Shown: positions 33,391 to 42,676, counted from the stretch's first letter. The stretch: DNA of 64,000 nt from Hydrogenophaga crocea (GCF_011388215.1 NZ_CP049989.1:1116001-1180000); one strand, 5' to 3'. Translations and numbers: made by a program. Notes: generated from the letters alone by a model not told the origin.

Positions 33391-34017
33391 ATGGCCAATG
33401 CAGAAAAAACCACCGGTTTCTCCCACGAGCGGATCGAGACCAGCAACTTCCTCATGATCGTGCTGATCGTGCTGGTGATCGCCGTCGGCGGTCTGGTCGA
33501 GATCGTGCCGCTGTTCTTCCAGAAGTCGACCACGCAACCCGTGGAAGGCTTGAAGCCCTACACCGCGCTGCAGCTCGCGGGCCGCGACGTGTACGTGAAA
33601 GAGGGCTGCTACAACTGCCACTCGCAGATGATCCGCCCCTTCCAGGCCGAGACGCTGCGCTACGGCCACTACTCGGTGGCGGGCGAGTTCGTCTACGACC
33701 GGCCCTTCCAGTGGGGCAGCAAGCGCACCGGCCCCGACCTGGCGCGCGTGGGCGGCCGCTACAGCGACGAGTGGCACCGCATCCACCTGAACAACCCGCG
33801 CGATCTGGTGCCCGAGTCGAACATGCCGGCCTATTCCTGGCTCGACAAGAAGCCCGTGAAGGCCGACGGCCTGCCGCGCCGCATGGAAGTGCTGCGCAGC
33901 CTGGGCGCGCCCTACAGCGACGACGAGATCAAGGGCTCGGTGGAAGCCGTTCAGGGCAAGACCGAACTCGACGCCCTGGTGGCCTACCTGCAGGTGCTCG
34001 GCACCGCGATGAAGTGA
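33391..34017 (+). CDS. ccoO: Cbb3-type oxidase subunit II (cytochrome c)
   Basis: This 208-aa membrane-anchored cytochrome has one N-terminal helix ([25 protein letters not shown]) and one heme site CYNCH in [16 protein letters not shown], the CcoO signature. The distal methionine lies in [11 protein letters not shown]. It passes electrons from CcoP to the catalytic subunit. It starts ten bases after the ccoN stop. Confidence 0.97.
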   Translation: MANAEKTTGFSHERIETSNFLMIVLIVLVIAVGGLVEIVPLFFQKSTTQPVEGLKPYTALQLAGRDVYVKEGCYNCHSQMIRPFQAETLRYGHYSVAGEFVYDRPFQWGSKRTGPDLARVGGRYSDEWHRIHLNNPRDLVPESNMPAYSWLDKKPVKADGLPRRMEVLRSLGAPYSDDEIKGSVEAVQGKTELDALVAYLQVLGTAMK

Positions 34018-34028
34018 GGGAGGCCGCC

Positions 34029-34166
34029 ATGGACATCAACATCCTGCGCTCGCTGGTCACGGTGATCAGCCTGGGCGTGTTCGTGGGCATCGTGGCCTGG
34101 GCCTGGTCGCGCCGCAACCAGGCACGCTTCGACGAGGCCGCACGGCTGCCGTTCCAGGACGAATGA
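34029..34166 (+). CDS. ccoQ: Cbb3-type oxidase small subunit
   Basis: This 45-aa protein has one membrane helix (LVTVISLGVFVGIVAWAWS) and a charged tail (RRNQARFDEAARLPFQDE) of the CcoQ/FixQ family. It stabilises the oxidase complex. It sits between ccoO and ccoP at short spacing. Confidence 0.93.
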   Translation: MDINILRSLVTVISLGVFVGIVAWAWSRRNQARFDEAARLPFQDE

Positions 34167-34178
34167 GAGAACAAGATC

Positions 34179-35087
34179 ATGAGCGACTTCACTAGCGACT
34201 TCTGGCATCTCTACGTGGCCGGCCTCACGCTGGTCAGCATCATCGCCTGCGCCCTGCTGCTGTGGATCAGCGGCAAGGCCAAGGTCAAGGCGCACCAGGA
34301 CAACACCACCGGTCACGTCTGGGACGAGGACCTGCGCGAGCTCAACAACCCGCTGCCCAAGTGGTGGGTCTACCTCTTCGTCATCACCGTGGTTTTTGCG
34401 CTGGCCTACGGCCTGCTGTATCCCATGTTCGGCCGCTACGCGGGCGTGCTGGGCTGGAGCTCGCAGGGCCAGCACACGGCCGAGGTGCAGCGCCAGCAGG
34501 CGGCCATCGCGCCCCTGTACGCCGAGTTCCGCGGCCAGCCCCCTGAAAAGCTCGCGGGCGACGCCAAGGCCATGGCCATCGGCGAGCGCCTGTTCATGAA
34601 CAACTGCGCCCAGTGCCATGGCTCGGACGCGCGCGGCTCCAAGGGCTTCCCCAACCTCACTGACAGCGACTGGCTGCACGGCGGCGATCCCGCCACCATC
34701 ACCAAGACCATCACCGAGGGCCGCCAGGCCATGATGCCGCCCATGGCCGCCGCCGTGGGCAGTGCCGAGGACGTGCGCAACCTCGCGCACTACGTGCTCA
34801 GCCTCTCGGGCAGCCCGCACGATGCGCTGCGCGCCTCGCAGGGCCAGGCCAAGTTCGCGGCCTGCGCCGCCTGCCACGGCGCCAACGGCAAGGGCAACAC
34901 CGCGATCGGCGCGCCCAACCTCACCGACGACATCTGGCTGCACGGCTGGGGCGAAGAGGCGGTGGTGCGCGCGGTGACCAAGGGCATCAGCAACCACATG
35001 CCGGCGCAGAACCAGCTGCTCACGGCCGACCAGATCCACGTGCTGACCGCCTACGTCTGGGGCCTGTCGAACCGTCCTGCCCAGTGA
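34179..35087 (+). CDS. ccoP: Cbb3-type oxidase subunit III (diheme cytochrome c)
   Basis: This 302-aa protein has two N-terminal membrane helices (LYVAGLTLVSIIACALLLWI and WWVYLFVITVVFALAYGLLYPMF) separated by the conserved GHVWDEDLRELNNPLPKWW loop. Two heme sites follow, CAQCH and CAACH, each with a downstream methionine (QAMMPPM, SNHMPAQ). It accepts electrons from soluble cytochromes. It ends seven bases before ccoG. Confidence 0.97.
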   Translation: MSDFTSDFWHLYVAGLTLVSIIACALLLWISGKAKVKAHQDNTTGHVWDEDLRELNNPLPKWWVYLFVITVVFALAYGLLYPMFGRYAGVLGWSSQGQHTAEVQRQQAAIAPLYAEFRGQPPEKLAGDAKAMAIGERLFMNNCAQCHGSDARGSKGFPNLTDSDWLHGGDPATITKTITEGRQAMMPPMAAAVGSAEDVRNLAHYVLSLSGSPHDALRASQGQAKFAACAACHGANGKGNTAIGAPNLTDDIWLHGWGEEAVVRAVTKGISNHMPAQNQLLTADQIHVLTAYVWGLSNRPAQ

Positions 35088-35094
35088 GCGAGTC

Positions 35095-36555
35095 ATGAGC
35101 CAGCCGGCCGACGCAGGCACCCCGCGCGTCATCCCCATCCAGCCCGTGCCCGCCACCCCGGGCGCGGGCGACGAGGAGGTGATGGTCTCGCTCTACGCCT
35201 CGCGCCAGAAGATCCATCCGCGCTCGGTGTCGGGCCTGTTCTCTAAGTGGCGCTGGGCCCTGGTCTGGGCCACGCAACTGCTCTTCTACGGCCTGCCCTG
35301 GCTGCAGTGGAACGGGCGCCAGGCCGTGCTGTTCGACCTCGAAGCGCGGCGCTTCTTCATCTTCCCGCTGGTGCTCTACCCGCAGGACTTCATCTACCTC
35401 ACGGGGCTGCTGGTCATCTCGGCGCTCGCGCTGTTCCTGTTCACCGCGGTGGCCGGGCGCCTGTGGTGCGGCTACGCCTGCCCGCAGACGGTCTACACCG
35501 AGATGTTCCTGTGGATCGAGCGCCGCGTGGAAGGCGACCGCAGCGCGCGCCTGCGCCTGGACGCCGCGCCGCTGAGCGCGGGCAAAGTCGGCAAGAAGGC
35601 GCTCAAGCACGGGCTGTGGGCCGCGGTGGGCCTGTGGACCGGCTTCACCTTCGTCGGTTACTTCACGCCCATTCGCGAGCTCTCGGGGCTGGTTGCCACG
35701 TTCGCGCTCGGGCCCTGGCAGACCTTCTGGGTGCTGTTCTACGGTTTCGCCACCTATGGCAATGCCGGCTTCCTGCGCGAGCAGGTGTGCAAGTACATGT
35801 GCCCTTACGCGCGCTTCCAGAGCGCGATGTTCGACAAGGACACGATGATCGTGACCTACGACGCCCGGCGTGGCGAGCCGCGAGGCGCGCGCAGCAAGAA
35901 GGCCGATCCCCAGGCCCTGGGCCTGGGCGCCTGCGTGGACTGCACGCTGTGCGTGCAGGTCTGCCCCACGGGCATCGACATCCGCAAGGGCCTGCAGTAC
36001 GAGTGCATCGGCTGCGGCGCGTGCATCGACGTGTGCGACGACGTGATGGACAAGGTGGGCTACCCGCGCGGCCTGATCCGTTACACCACCCAGAACGGAC
36101 TCGCCCAGGGCTGGAGCCGTGCGCAGATGCTGCGCCGCGCGCTGCGCCCGCGCGTGCTGGTGTACGGCGGCATCCTGGCCGCGATCACGCTCGCGGTGCT
36201 CGGCAGCCTGGCGCTGCGTGTGCCGCTCAAGGTCGACGTGATCCGCGACCGCGGCGCGCTGGCGCGCGAGGTGGGGCAGGGCCGCATCGAGAATGTCTAC
36301 CGGCTGCAGATCATGAACGCCACCGAAGTTCCTCAGACTTACCGGGTCCGGGTCGAAGGCCTGCCGGGCATCGAACTCGCGTCCGACGCGCTGGTGCATG
36401 TCGACCCGGCCGAGGTGCGCTCGGTGGCCGCGCGGGTGCAGTTGCCGCCGGGCGCGGCCGGCAGCGGCTCGCACCCCATCGTCTTCGACGTGAGCGCGCC
36501 GCAGGAGGCCGGCCTGCAGGTGCGCGAGAAGACCACCTTCCTCGTGCCCCGCTGA
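35095..36555 (+). CDS. ccoG: Cbb3 oxidase accessory ferredoxin-like protein CcoG/FixG
   Basis: This 486-aa membrane protein has about five helices. The first part carries a CGYACPQTVYTEMFLWIE motif and CKYMCPYARFQ. Two 4Fe-4S clusters are in CVDCTLCVQVCPTGIDIR and CIGCGACIDVCDDVM. The C-terminal third is an Ig-like domain (NATEVPQTYRVRVEGLPG). CcoG is a copper reductase acting in oxidase assembly. It is followed after 17 bases by the short ccoH. Confidence 0.96.
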   Translation: MSQPADAGTPRVIPIQPVPATPGAGDEEVMVSLYASRQKIHPRSVSGLFSKWRWALVWATQLLFYGLPWLQWNGRQAVLFDLEARRFFIFPLVLYPQDFIYLTGLLVISALALFLFTAVAGRLWCGYACPQTVYTEMFLWIERRVEGDRSARLRLDAAPLSAGKVGKKALKHGLWAAVGLWTGFTFVGYFTPIRELSGLVATFALGPWQTFWVLFYGFATYGNAGFLREQVCKYMCPYARFQSAMFDKDTMIVTYDARRGEPRGARSKKADPQALGLGACVDCTLCVQVCPTGIDIRKGLQYECIGCGACIDVCDDVMDKVGYPRGLIRYTTQNGLAQGWSRAQMLRRALRPRVLVYGGILAAITLAVLGSLALRVPLKVDVIRDRGALAREVGQGRIENVYRLQIMNATEVPQTYRVRVEGLPGIELASDALVHVDPAEVRSVAARVQLPPGAAGSGSHPIVFDVSAPQEAGLQVREKTTFLVPR

Positions 36556-36572
36556 ATGTCCAGGAGAAAACC

Positions 36573-36857
36573 ATGAACGCCGAATCGAACCCTGTCACCC
36601 ACCCCGTGCCCTGGTGGCGCGTGGGCCCCATGTGGCTGGTCGTGGGCGGGCCGCTGGCCGTGGTGGTGGCGGCCATCGCCACCGCCGTCATCGCCGTCCA
36701 CGGCGCCGACCCCGTGATCGACAAGGGCGAGTACGAGGCCACGCTGCAGCAGGCCCGTGCGCTGCAGGGCGCCGAGCGCGAAGCAGCGCTCATCAAGCTG
36801 CAACCCGCGCACCAGGCGCGCAACCACGCCGCCTCCCCGGTGGCACGGGAGCCCTGA
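36573..36857 (+). CDS. ccoH: Short CcoH/FixH-like protein
   Basis: This 94-aa protein has one membrane helix (MWLVVGGPLAVVVAAIATAVIAVHGADPVID) with the PWWRVGPMWLVVGGP lead typical of FixH proteins in this group. The family is often about 150-170 residues, so the periplasmic domain is much reduced here, leaving KGEYEATLQQARAL and a short basic tail. CAGGAG precedes the ATG. It is required for oxidase assembly in other species; the truncated form is probably functional, since such short versions occur in related bacteria. Confidence 0.78.
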   Translation: MNAESNPVTHPVPWWRVGPMWLVVGGPLAVVVAAIATAVIAVHGADPVIDKGEYEATLQQARALQGAEREAALIKLQPAHQARNHAASPVAREP

Positions 36858-36859
36858 GC

Positions 36860-37099
36860 ATGAACGTGCGGCGCTCGATGGCGGTGGCCTGGCCGGCCTT
36901 CCTGCTGGCCGGGGTGCTCGAGATGCTGGTGTTCGCCCTGGTCGACCCGGGCCAGCTGCACTGGCACGGCCAGGCGCTGGAGTGGTCGCGCGCCGCGGTC
37001 TACACGGTGAGCTTTTTTGTTTTCTGGGCCGTCATCGCGGTCGCGGGAGCGCTCACCGCGGTGCTGGTCGCACCGGCCGAGGATCAGCCGCAGGTCTGA
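36860..37099 (+). CDS. Small membrane protein of the cco cluster
   Basis: This 79-aa protein has two hydrophobic segments (AWPAFLLAGVLEMLVFALVDP and VYTVSFFVFWAVIAVAGALTAVLVA). It starts two bases after the ccoH stop and is clearly cotranscribed. Its last 16 bases overlap the 3' end of the convergent FNR-type gene. Function is unknown; by place it may help in cbb3 biogenesis. Confidence 0.75.
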   Translation: MNVRRSMAVAWPAFLLAGVLEMLVFALVDPGQLHWHGQALEWSRAAVYTVSFFVFWAVIAVAGALTAVLVAPAEDQPQV

Positions 37100-37809
37100 G
37101 GGTTCACGATGCGCCGCAGCGCCTCGGTGTCCTTGATGTGCACGTAGCGCTGCTTGACCTCGATCACGCCGTCGTCGACGAACTTCGAGAACGTGCGGCT
37201 GACGGTTTCGAGCTTCATGCCCAGGTAGCTGCCGATCTCCTCGCGCGTCATGCGCAGGTTGAACTCGGACGGCGAAAAACCGCGCGCCTGCAGGCGCTGC
37301 ACCAGGTTGAGCAGGAAGGCCGCGAGGCGCTCCTCGGCGCGCATGCTGCCCAGCAGCAGCATCACGCTGTGGTCCCGCACGATCTCGCGGCTCATGATGC
37401 GGTGCACGTGGTGCTGCAGCGTGGTGAACTCGCGCGACAGCGCCTCGACCTCGTCGAAGGGCATCACACAGACCTCGGCGTCTTCGAGCGCCACGGCGTC
37501 GCACGAGTGGCGGTCGTTGACGATGCCGTCGAGGCCGATGATCTCGCCCGCCATCTGAAAGCCCGTGACCTGGTCGCGGCCGTCGGGGCTGGTGACGCGG
37601 GTCTTGAAGAAGCCCGAGCGCACGGCATAGAGCGAGGTGAAGCTGTCGCCCGCGGAGAACAGCGCATCGCCGCGCTTGATGCGCTTGCGCGTGGAGACGA
37701 GGTGGTCGAGCTTGTCCATCTCGTCGGGGTTGAGACCCATGGGCAGGCACAACTCGCGCAGATTGCAGCCCGAACAGGCCACTTTGATGCGATGGACGTC
37801 CATAAGCAT
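37084..37809 (-). CDS. fnr: FNR-family oxygen-sensing regulator
   Basis: This 241-aa CRP/FNR protein has cluster cysteines at 12, 15 and 21 (CSGCNLRELC) and a fourth at 114 in AEVCVMPF; the spacing 3, 6 and 93 is identical to that of E. coli FNR (20, 23, 29, 122). The DNA-reading helix is in EEIGSYLGMKLETVSRTFSKF, with the E-SR contacts expected for TTGAT half sites. The start is ATG 37,809, behind a GAGGGA site. An FNR box in the divergent promoter suggests autoregulation. It should bind the three boxes in this cluster. Confidence 0.95.
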   Translation of the reverse strand: MLMDVHRIKVACSGCNLRELCLPMGLNPDEMDKLDHLVSTRKRIKRGDALFSAGDSFTSLYAVRSGFFKTRVTSPDGRDQVTGFQMAGEIIGLDGIVNDRHSCDAVALEDAEVCVMPFDEVEALSREFTTLQHHVHRIMSREIVRDHSVMLLLGSMRAEERLAAFLLNLVQRLQARGFSPSEFNLRMTREEIGSYLGMKLETVSRTFSKFVDDGVIEVKQRYVHIKDTEALRRIVNPQTCG

Positions 37810-37870
37810 GTGATGATTTCCCTCAACAAGCCCGAGCATACCCCTAGAGACACCGTTTCGGCGCGTGCGA

Positions 37871-37884
37871 TTGACGCGGATCAA
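37871..37884. promoter_or_regulatory. FNR box in the fnr-hemN divergent promoter
   Basis: TTGAC-GCGG-ATCAA matches the FNR consensus closely. It lies between the divergent fnr (start 37,809) and hemN (start 37,941). At -41.5 for hemN the transcript would start near 37,919, which argues against a GTG at 37,911 as the hemN start. Confidence 0.85.
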
Positions 37885-37940
37885 ACCTTCCCCACAGGCC
37901 CTGGGGCACAGTGGGCCCGTCTACATCACCAAAGTCTTCC

Positions 37941-39320
37941 GTGAGCCACGCCATTTCCGACGACCTGCTCAAGCGCTACGACGTGCCGGGGCCTCGCTAC
38001 ACCTCGTACCCCACGGCCGACCGTTTCGTCGAAGCCTTCACCGAGCAGGACTACCGCCAGGCCCTGGAGCAGCGCCGCGCGGGCTCGCTCGCGCTGCCGC
38101 TGTCGGTCTACGTGCACGTGCCTTTCTGCGAATCGGTTTGTTACTACTGCGCCTGCAACAAGGTCATCACCAAACACCATTCGCGCGGCGCCGAGTACCT
38201 GCGCCACCTCTCGCGCGAGCTCGAGCTGCAGATCGAGCACCTGGGCTCGGGGCAGTCGGTGTCCCAGCTGCACCTGGGCGGCGGCACACCCACCTTTCTG
38301 TCCGACGCCGAGCTCGAAGACCTGATGGCCATGCTCAAGCGCCACTTCCGGCTGGTGCCGGGCGGTGAGTACTCGATCGAGGTCGATCCGCGCACCGTGA
38401 ACGCCACGCGCCTGCAGACGCTGCAGCGCCTGGGTTTCAACCGCCTGAGCTTCGGCGTGCAGGACTTCGACCCCGCGGTGCAGAAGGCCGTGCACCGCAT
38501 CCAGCCCGCCTCGCAGGTGTTCGAGCTCATGGCCGCGGCGCGCCGCATCGGCTTCGAATCCGTGAACGTGGACCTGATCTACGGCCTGCCCCTGCAGACG
38601 CCCGAGTCGTTCAGGCGCACGCTGGCGCAGCTCGCCGAACTGCGGCCCGACCGCGTGGCCCTGTATGGCTACGCGCACCTGCCTGCGCGCTTCAAGCCGC
38701 AGCGGCGCATCGTGTCGGCCGAACTGCCCGGTGCGGCCGACAAGCTCGCCATGCTCTCGGCCTCGCTCGACGCACTCGGCGAGGCGGGCTACGTTTACGT
38801 GGGCATGGACCACTTCGCGCTGCCCGACGACGCGCTGGCCGTGGCCAAGCGCCAGGGCCGGCTGCACCGCAACTTCCAGGGCTACAGCACCCAGCCCGAC
38901 TGCGACCTGATCGCGCTCGGCGTGTCGGCCATCGGCCGCGTGGGCGCGACCTACAGCCAGAACGCCAAGACGCTCGACGAGTACGTGGACCTGCTCGACC
39001 AGGGGCGGCTGCCCATCGTGCGCGGCCTCGCGCTCTCGCGCGACGACCTCATGCGCCGCGCGGTCATCATGTCCATCATGTGCCAGGGCGTGCTGTTGTA
39101 CGAATCCATCGACCAGGGCCACCTGGTGGACAGCCGCCGCTACTTCGCGCGCGAGCTCGAGCAGCTCGAGGACTTCGCCGAACAGGGCCTGGTGCGCATC
39201 GACGACGCCGGCGTGCACGTGACCGAGCGCGGTTGGTACCTGGTGCGCGCGATCGCGATGGTCTTCGACCGCCACCTGCAGGTGGACCAGGACCGGGCCC
39301 GGTTCTCGCGCATCCTCTGA
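37941..39320 (+). CDS. hemN: Oxygen-independent coproporphyrinogen III oxidase
   Basis: This 459-aa radical SAM enzyme makes protoporphyrinogen without oxygen. The cluster motif CESVCYYCACN carries the CxxxCxxC cysteines, preceded by VYVHVPFC. Also seen are GGGTPTFLSDAEL, EVDPRTV, SFGVQDFDPAVQKAVHRIQ and YVGMDHFALPDD. GTG 37,941 gives the usual family length. It supplies heme at low oxygen for the oxidase encoded alongside. Confidence 0.95.
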   Translation: MSHAISDDLLKRYDVPGPRYTSYPTADRFVEAFTEQDYRQALEQRRAGSLALPLSVYVHVPFCESVCYYCACNKVITKHHSRGAEYLRHLSRELELQIEHLGSGQSVSQLHLGGGTPTFLSDAELEDLMAMLKRHFRLVPGGEYSIEVDPRTVNATRLQTLQRLGFNRLSFGVQDFDPAVQKAVHRIQPASQVFELMAAARRIGFESVNVDLIYGLPLQTPESFRRTLAQLAELRPDRVALYGYAHLPARFKPQRRIVSAELPGAADKLAMLSASLDALGEAGYVYVGMDHFALPDDALAVAKRQGRLHRNFQGYSTQPDCDLIALGVSAIGRVGATYSQNAKTLDEYVDLLDQGRLPIVRGLALSRDDLMRRAVIMSIMCQGVLLYESIDQGHLVDSRRYFARELEQLEDFAEQGLVRIDDAGVHVTERGWYLVRAIAMVFDRHLQVDQDRARFSRIL

Positions 39321-39322
39321 CC

Positions 39323-40006
39323 ATGACGGGTTCGTTGGCCATCACCGCACTGTTCATGGGCCTCGTGGGCGGACCCCACTGCGTGGCCATGTGCGGCGCG
39401 GCCTGCGCCGGCATTTCGCGCGCCGCGGCGCCGCGCAGCACGCAGGCCCTGCTGGCCTTCCAGGGCAGCCGGATCGCGGGTTATGCGCTCATGGGCGCCC
39501 TCGCGGGCGGCTCGGTGCAGGGCCTGGCCTGGGTGGGCGAGCACAGCGCCGCGCTGCGCCCGGTGTGGACCATGTTCCATGTGGCGGCCCTGCTGCTGGG
39601 CGCCGTGCTGCTGTGGCAGGCGCGCCAGCCGGCCTGGGTCGACCGGCTCGGGCAGGGCGTATGGCGCAAGGCGCGCCCGGCCATGGCCGCGCTCGGGCCG
39701 CGCGCGCCCTTCGTGCTCGGGTTCGGCTGGGCGCTCATGCCATGCGGCCTGCTGTATTCGGCGCTGCTGGTGGCGGCGTTGAGTGCCAATGCCCTCGAAG
39801 GTGCGGGCGTGATGGCGCTGTTCGCGCTCGGCACCTCGGTGTCGCTGCTGGCCGGGCCCTGGCTGTTGCTGCGCCTGGGCGAGTGGCGCAGCGGCGGCAT
39901 GGGCATACGCCTCGCCGGGCTGGTGCTCATGCTGGCCTCGGGCTGGGCGCTGTGGATGGGCATCACCCAGCCGAGCGGCCTGTGGTGCGCGCCCGGGGCG
40001 GCCTGA
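39323..40006 (+). CDS. TauE/DsbD-like membrane protein (sulfite exporter family)
   Basis: This 227-aa protein has about six helices and starts two bases after the hemN stop. The N-terminal motif MGLVGGPHCVAMCG (His-Cys-xxx-Cys) and the repeated WALMPCGLLYSALLVAAL belong to the UreH/DsbD-like group of the TauE family found next to cco genes. A role in copper handling for cbb3 assembly has been proposed for such neighbours; here that is inference from context and the metal-type motif. Confidence 0.8.
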   Translation: MTGSLAITALFMGLVGGPHCVAMCGAACAGISRAAAPRSTQALLAFQGSRIAGYALMGALAGGSVQGLAWVGEHSAALRPVWTMFHVAALLLGAVLLWQARQPAWVDRLGQGVWRKARPAMAALGPRAPFVLGFGWALMPCGLLYSALLVAALSANALEGAGVMALFALGTSVSLLAGPWLLLRLGEWRSGGMGIRLAGLVLMLASGWALWMGITQPSGLWCAPGAA

Positions 40007-40009
40007 GGC

Positions 40010-40948
40010 TCAGCGCGGCGCGCGCGAGGGCAGGGTGGCCAGCAGCAGCCCGAGCAGCGCGATGCCGAAGGCCAGCAACTGCAGCGGTGTGAGCCGCTCG
40101 CCCATGAACAGCACACCGATGAGCGCGGCGCTGATCGGCAGCATCACGGTGAACACGCCGGCCTGCGAGGCCGGCACGGTCTTGAGGCCGGTCATCCAGA
40201 GCCACACCGTCCACACGCTGGCCGCCAGGCCATAGAACACCAGCAGCAGCCACACGGGCGCCGCCACGGCGCTGAAGTCGAACGCGAGCGCGGCCCAGAG
40301 CCCCATGGGGGTGACCAGCGCCAGGCCCCAGAGGTTGATCAGCGCCGAGATGCGCTTGGGCCCCAGGCCCTCGGTGAGGCGTTTGCCGATCACCACGTAA
40401 GAGGCCTCGCACACCACCGCCGCGAACACCAGCAGGTTGCCCCACAGGGCACGGCCGCCGTCCACCGCCGCGCCCGCGCCGCCCTTGTCGAGCGAGAACA
40501 AGCCGATGCCCAGCGCCGCGCAGGCGATGCCCGCGGTGGTGCGCCGCCCGATGCGCTCGCGCAGGAAGATCCAACTCAGGATCGCAACCACCGCCGGGAT
40601 GGACGACATCACCACGCCCGCGGCGACCGCGGTGGTCATGCTCACGCCGAACAGCATGCAGACCGAAAACAGGAAGTTGCCCAGGAAGGATTCGAGGAAC
40701 AGCAGCGCTCGCGTGCGCGGGGTGATTGGCGGTTCGTCGGCGGGTTTGCGCAGCCAGTGCGCCATGGCCACGGCGCCGATGCCAAAGCGCAACCAGGCGA
40801 GCAGGAACACGGGGAACACGGCCACCAGGGGCTTGGACAGCGCGACGTAGCTGCCCACGAGCGCCATGCTCAGACCCAGGCTGGCGTAGGCCGTGGCGCG
40901 GTGAAGGGAGGTCACAGAGGGAGTGGCTTGCACGGAGGAGGTGCGCAT
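40010..40948 (-). CDS. EamA/DMT-family transporter
   Basis: This 312-aa permease has ten hydrophobic segments in two repeated halves, each ending in an EamA motif (SSIPAVVAILSWIFLRERIGRRTTAGIACAALG and VMLPISAALIGVLFMGERLTPLQLLAFGIALLG). This is the drug/metabolite exporter fold; substrate unknown. It converges with the TauE-like gene, three bases between stops, and is divergent from aceA. Confidence 0.92.
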   Translation of the reverse strand: MRTSSVQATPSVTSLHRATAYASLGLSMALVGSYVALSKPLVAVFPVFLLAWLRFGIGAVAMAHWLRKPADEPPITPRTRALLFLESFLGNFLFSVCMLFGVSMTTAVAAGVVMSSIPAVVAILSWIFLRERIGRRTTAGIACAALGIGLFSLDKGGAGAAVDGGRALWGNLLVFAAVVCEASYVVIGKRLTEGLGPKRISALINLWGLALVTPMGLWAALAFDFSAVAAPVWLLLVFYGLAASVWTVWLWMTGLKTVPASQAGVFTVMLPISAALIGVLFMGERLTPLQLLAFGIALLGLLLATLPSRAPR

Positions 40949-41110
40949 GATGCCTCAGGCCGGGCACGGGCTTTCGCGATGAGGAATCTGCTTTTCATAT
41001 CGTGAAGCGGGTTCATGCTGCGCCGCGCAAAAATTTCTTGATATGGGAGATGGAATTCCGCATTGAAAAATCGAACTTGTTTGCCATTGATTTTCAACGA
41101 AAAAATATTT

Positions 41111-41154
41111 GTCTTATATAAGACACAAGAGCTCTCGCGGGTCTTCTATAAGAC
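41111..41154. promoter_or_regulatory. Tandem palindromic operators upstream of aceA
   Basis: GTCTTATATAAGAC (41,111-41,124) is a perfect 14-bp palindrome, and GTCTTCTATAAGAC (41,141-41,154) is the same element with one mismatch. They are exactly 30 bp apart, about three helical turns, so a regulator would bind the same face. They lie 77-120 bp before the aceA start in an AT-rich promoter region (40,949-41,230). The regulator is not identified. Confidence 0.75.
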
Positions 41155-41230
41155 ATACAGTGGTGGCACAGGCACCGCCCTTGCATCCCGCAGCGAGGCC
41201 TCCGTTTTCACCAACCCAAGGAGAGTTTCC

Positions 41231-42562
41231 ATGCCCCAATCCCTCACCGAGCAGCTCAGCCGCGCTCAGCAGATCGAAGCCCTGGAGAAAGACTGGGCGA
41301 CGAACCCCCGTTGGAAAGGCATCAAGCGCGGCTACAGCGCCGCCGATGTTGTGCGCCTGCGCGGCAGCATGAGCATCGAGCACACGCTGGCCAAGCGCGG
41401 CGCCGAGAAGCTGTGGGAAAAGATCAACGGTGGTGCCAAGAAGGGCTACGTGAACGCCTTCGGCGCCATCACCGCTGGCCAGGCCATGCAGCAGGCCAAG
41501 GCCGGCCTGGAAGCCGTGTACCTCTCGGGCTGGCAGGTGGCCGCCGATGGCAACACCAGCGAAACCATGTACCCCGACCAGTCGCTCTACGCGTACGACT
41601 CGGTGCCGACCATGGTCCGCCGCATCAACAACACCTTCAAGCGCGCCGACGAGATCCAGTGGAGCCGCGGCATCGAGCCGGGCAGCGCCGAGTTCATCGA
41701 CTACTTCCTGCCCATCGTGGCCGACGCGGAAGCCGGCTTCGGCGGCGTGCTCAACGCCTTCGAGCTCATGAAGAACATGATCGCCGCCGGTGCCGCGGGC
41801 GTGCACTTCGAAGACCAGCTGGCGGCCGTGAAGAAGTGCGGCCACATGGGCGGCAAGGTGCTCGTGCCCACGCAAGAAGCCATCGAAAAGCTGATCGCCG
41901 CGCGTTTCGCCGCCGACGTGATGGGTGTGTCCACCATCGTGCTGGCCCGCACCGACGCCGAGGCCGCCAACCTGATCACCAGCGACCACGACGCCAACGA
42001 CAAGCCCTTCCTCACCGGCGAGCGCACGCAGGAAGGCTTCTACCGCGTGAAGAACGGCCTCGAGCAGGCCATCAGCCGCGGTGTGGCCTACGCGCCCTAC
42101 GCCGACCTGGTGTGGTGCGAAACCGGCACGCCCGACCTGGGCTTCGCGCGCGAGTTCGCGCAGGCCGTGCACGCCAAGAGCCCGGGCAAGCTGCTGAGCT
42201 ACAACTGCTCGCCCTCGTTCAACTGGAAGAAGAACCTCGACGACAAGACCATCGCCAAGTTCCAGGACGAGCTGTCGGCGCTGGGCTACAAGTACCAGTT
42301 CATCACGCTGGCCGGCATCCACATCAACTGGTTCAACACCTTCCAGTTCGCCCACGCCTACGCCCGCGGCGAAGGCATGAAGCACTACACCGAGATGGTG
42401 CAGGAGCCCGAATTCAAGGCGCGCGAGCAGGGCTACACCTTCGTGTCGCACCAGCAGGAAGTGGGCGCGGGTTACTTCGACGACGTGACCACCGTGATCC
42501 AGGGCGGCTCGTCGAGCGTGAAAGCGCTGACCGGCTCGACCGAGGAAGAGCAGTTCCACTGA
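41231..42562 (+). CDS. aceA: Isocitrate lyase
   Basis: This 443-aa enzyme splits isocitrate to succinate and glyoxylate in the glyoxylate shunt. The catalytic loop KKCGHMGGK is present, as are [19 protein letters not shown] and [18 protein letters not shown] lies ten bases before ATG 41,231; the open frame upstream to 41,063 is promoter DNA. With acs at 17 kb it supports growth on acetate. A strong terminator follows. Confidence 0.97.
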   Translation: MPQSLTEQLSRAQQIEALEKDWATNPRWKGIKRGYSAADVVRLRGSMSIEHTLAKRGAEKLWEKINGGAKKGYVNAFGAITAGQAMQQAKAGLEAVYLSGWQVAADGNTSETMYPDQSLYAYDSVPTMVRRINNTFKRADEIQWSRGIEPGSAEFIDYFLPIVADAEAGFGGVLNAFELMKNMIAAGAAGVHFEDQLAAVKKCGHMGGKVLVPTQEAIEKLIAARFAADVMGVSTIVLARTDAEAANLITSDHDANDKPFLTGERTQEGFYRVKNGLEQAISRGVAYAPYADLVWCETGTPDLGFAREFAQAVHAKSPGKLLSYNCSPSFNWKKNLDDKTIAKFQDELSALGYKYQFITLAGIHINWFNTFQFAHAYARGEGMKHYTEMVQEPEFKAREQGYTFVSHQQEVGAGYFDDVTTVIQGGSSSVKALTGSTEEEQFH

Positions 42563-42590
42563 GCCGGATCCATCGGATTCCGAGGAGACA

Positions 42591-42617
42591 AAGCCGCCCT
42601 TCGGGGCGGCTTTTTTT
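42591..42617 (+). terminator. Terminator of aceA
   Basis: A 9-bp stem (42,591-42,599 with 42,604-42,612) with a TTCG loop is followed by a run of T residues, 28 bases after the aceA stop. Confidence 0.9.
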
Positions 42618-42676
42618 GGGCGGGCGAAACAACTGCGAACACCCGTTCGGCCCGCGAACGGGCAGACTCGCGCCCC

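Noticed and set aside
41063..41230. Longer isocitrate lyase start at 41,063
   Set aside because: It covers the operator palindromes and lacks a binding site; ATG 41,231 has AAGGAG and family homology begins there.
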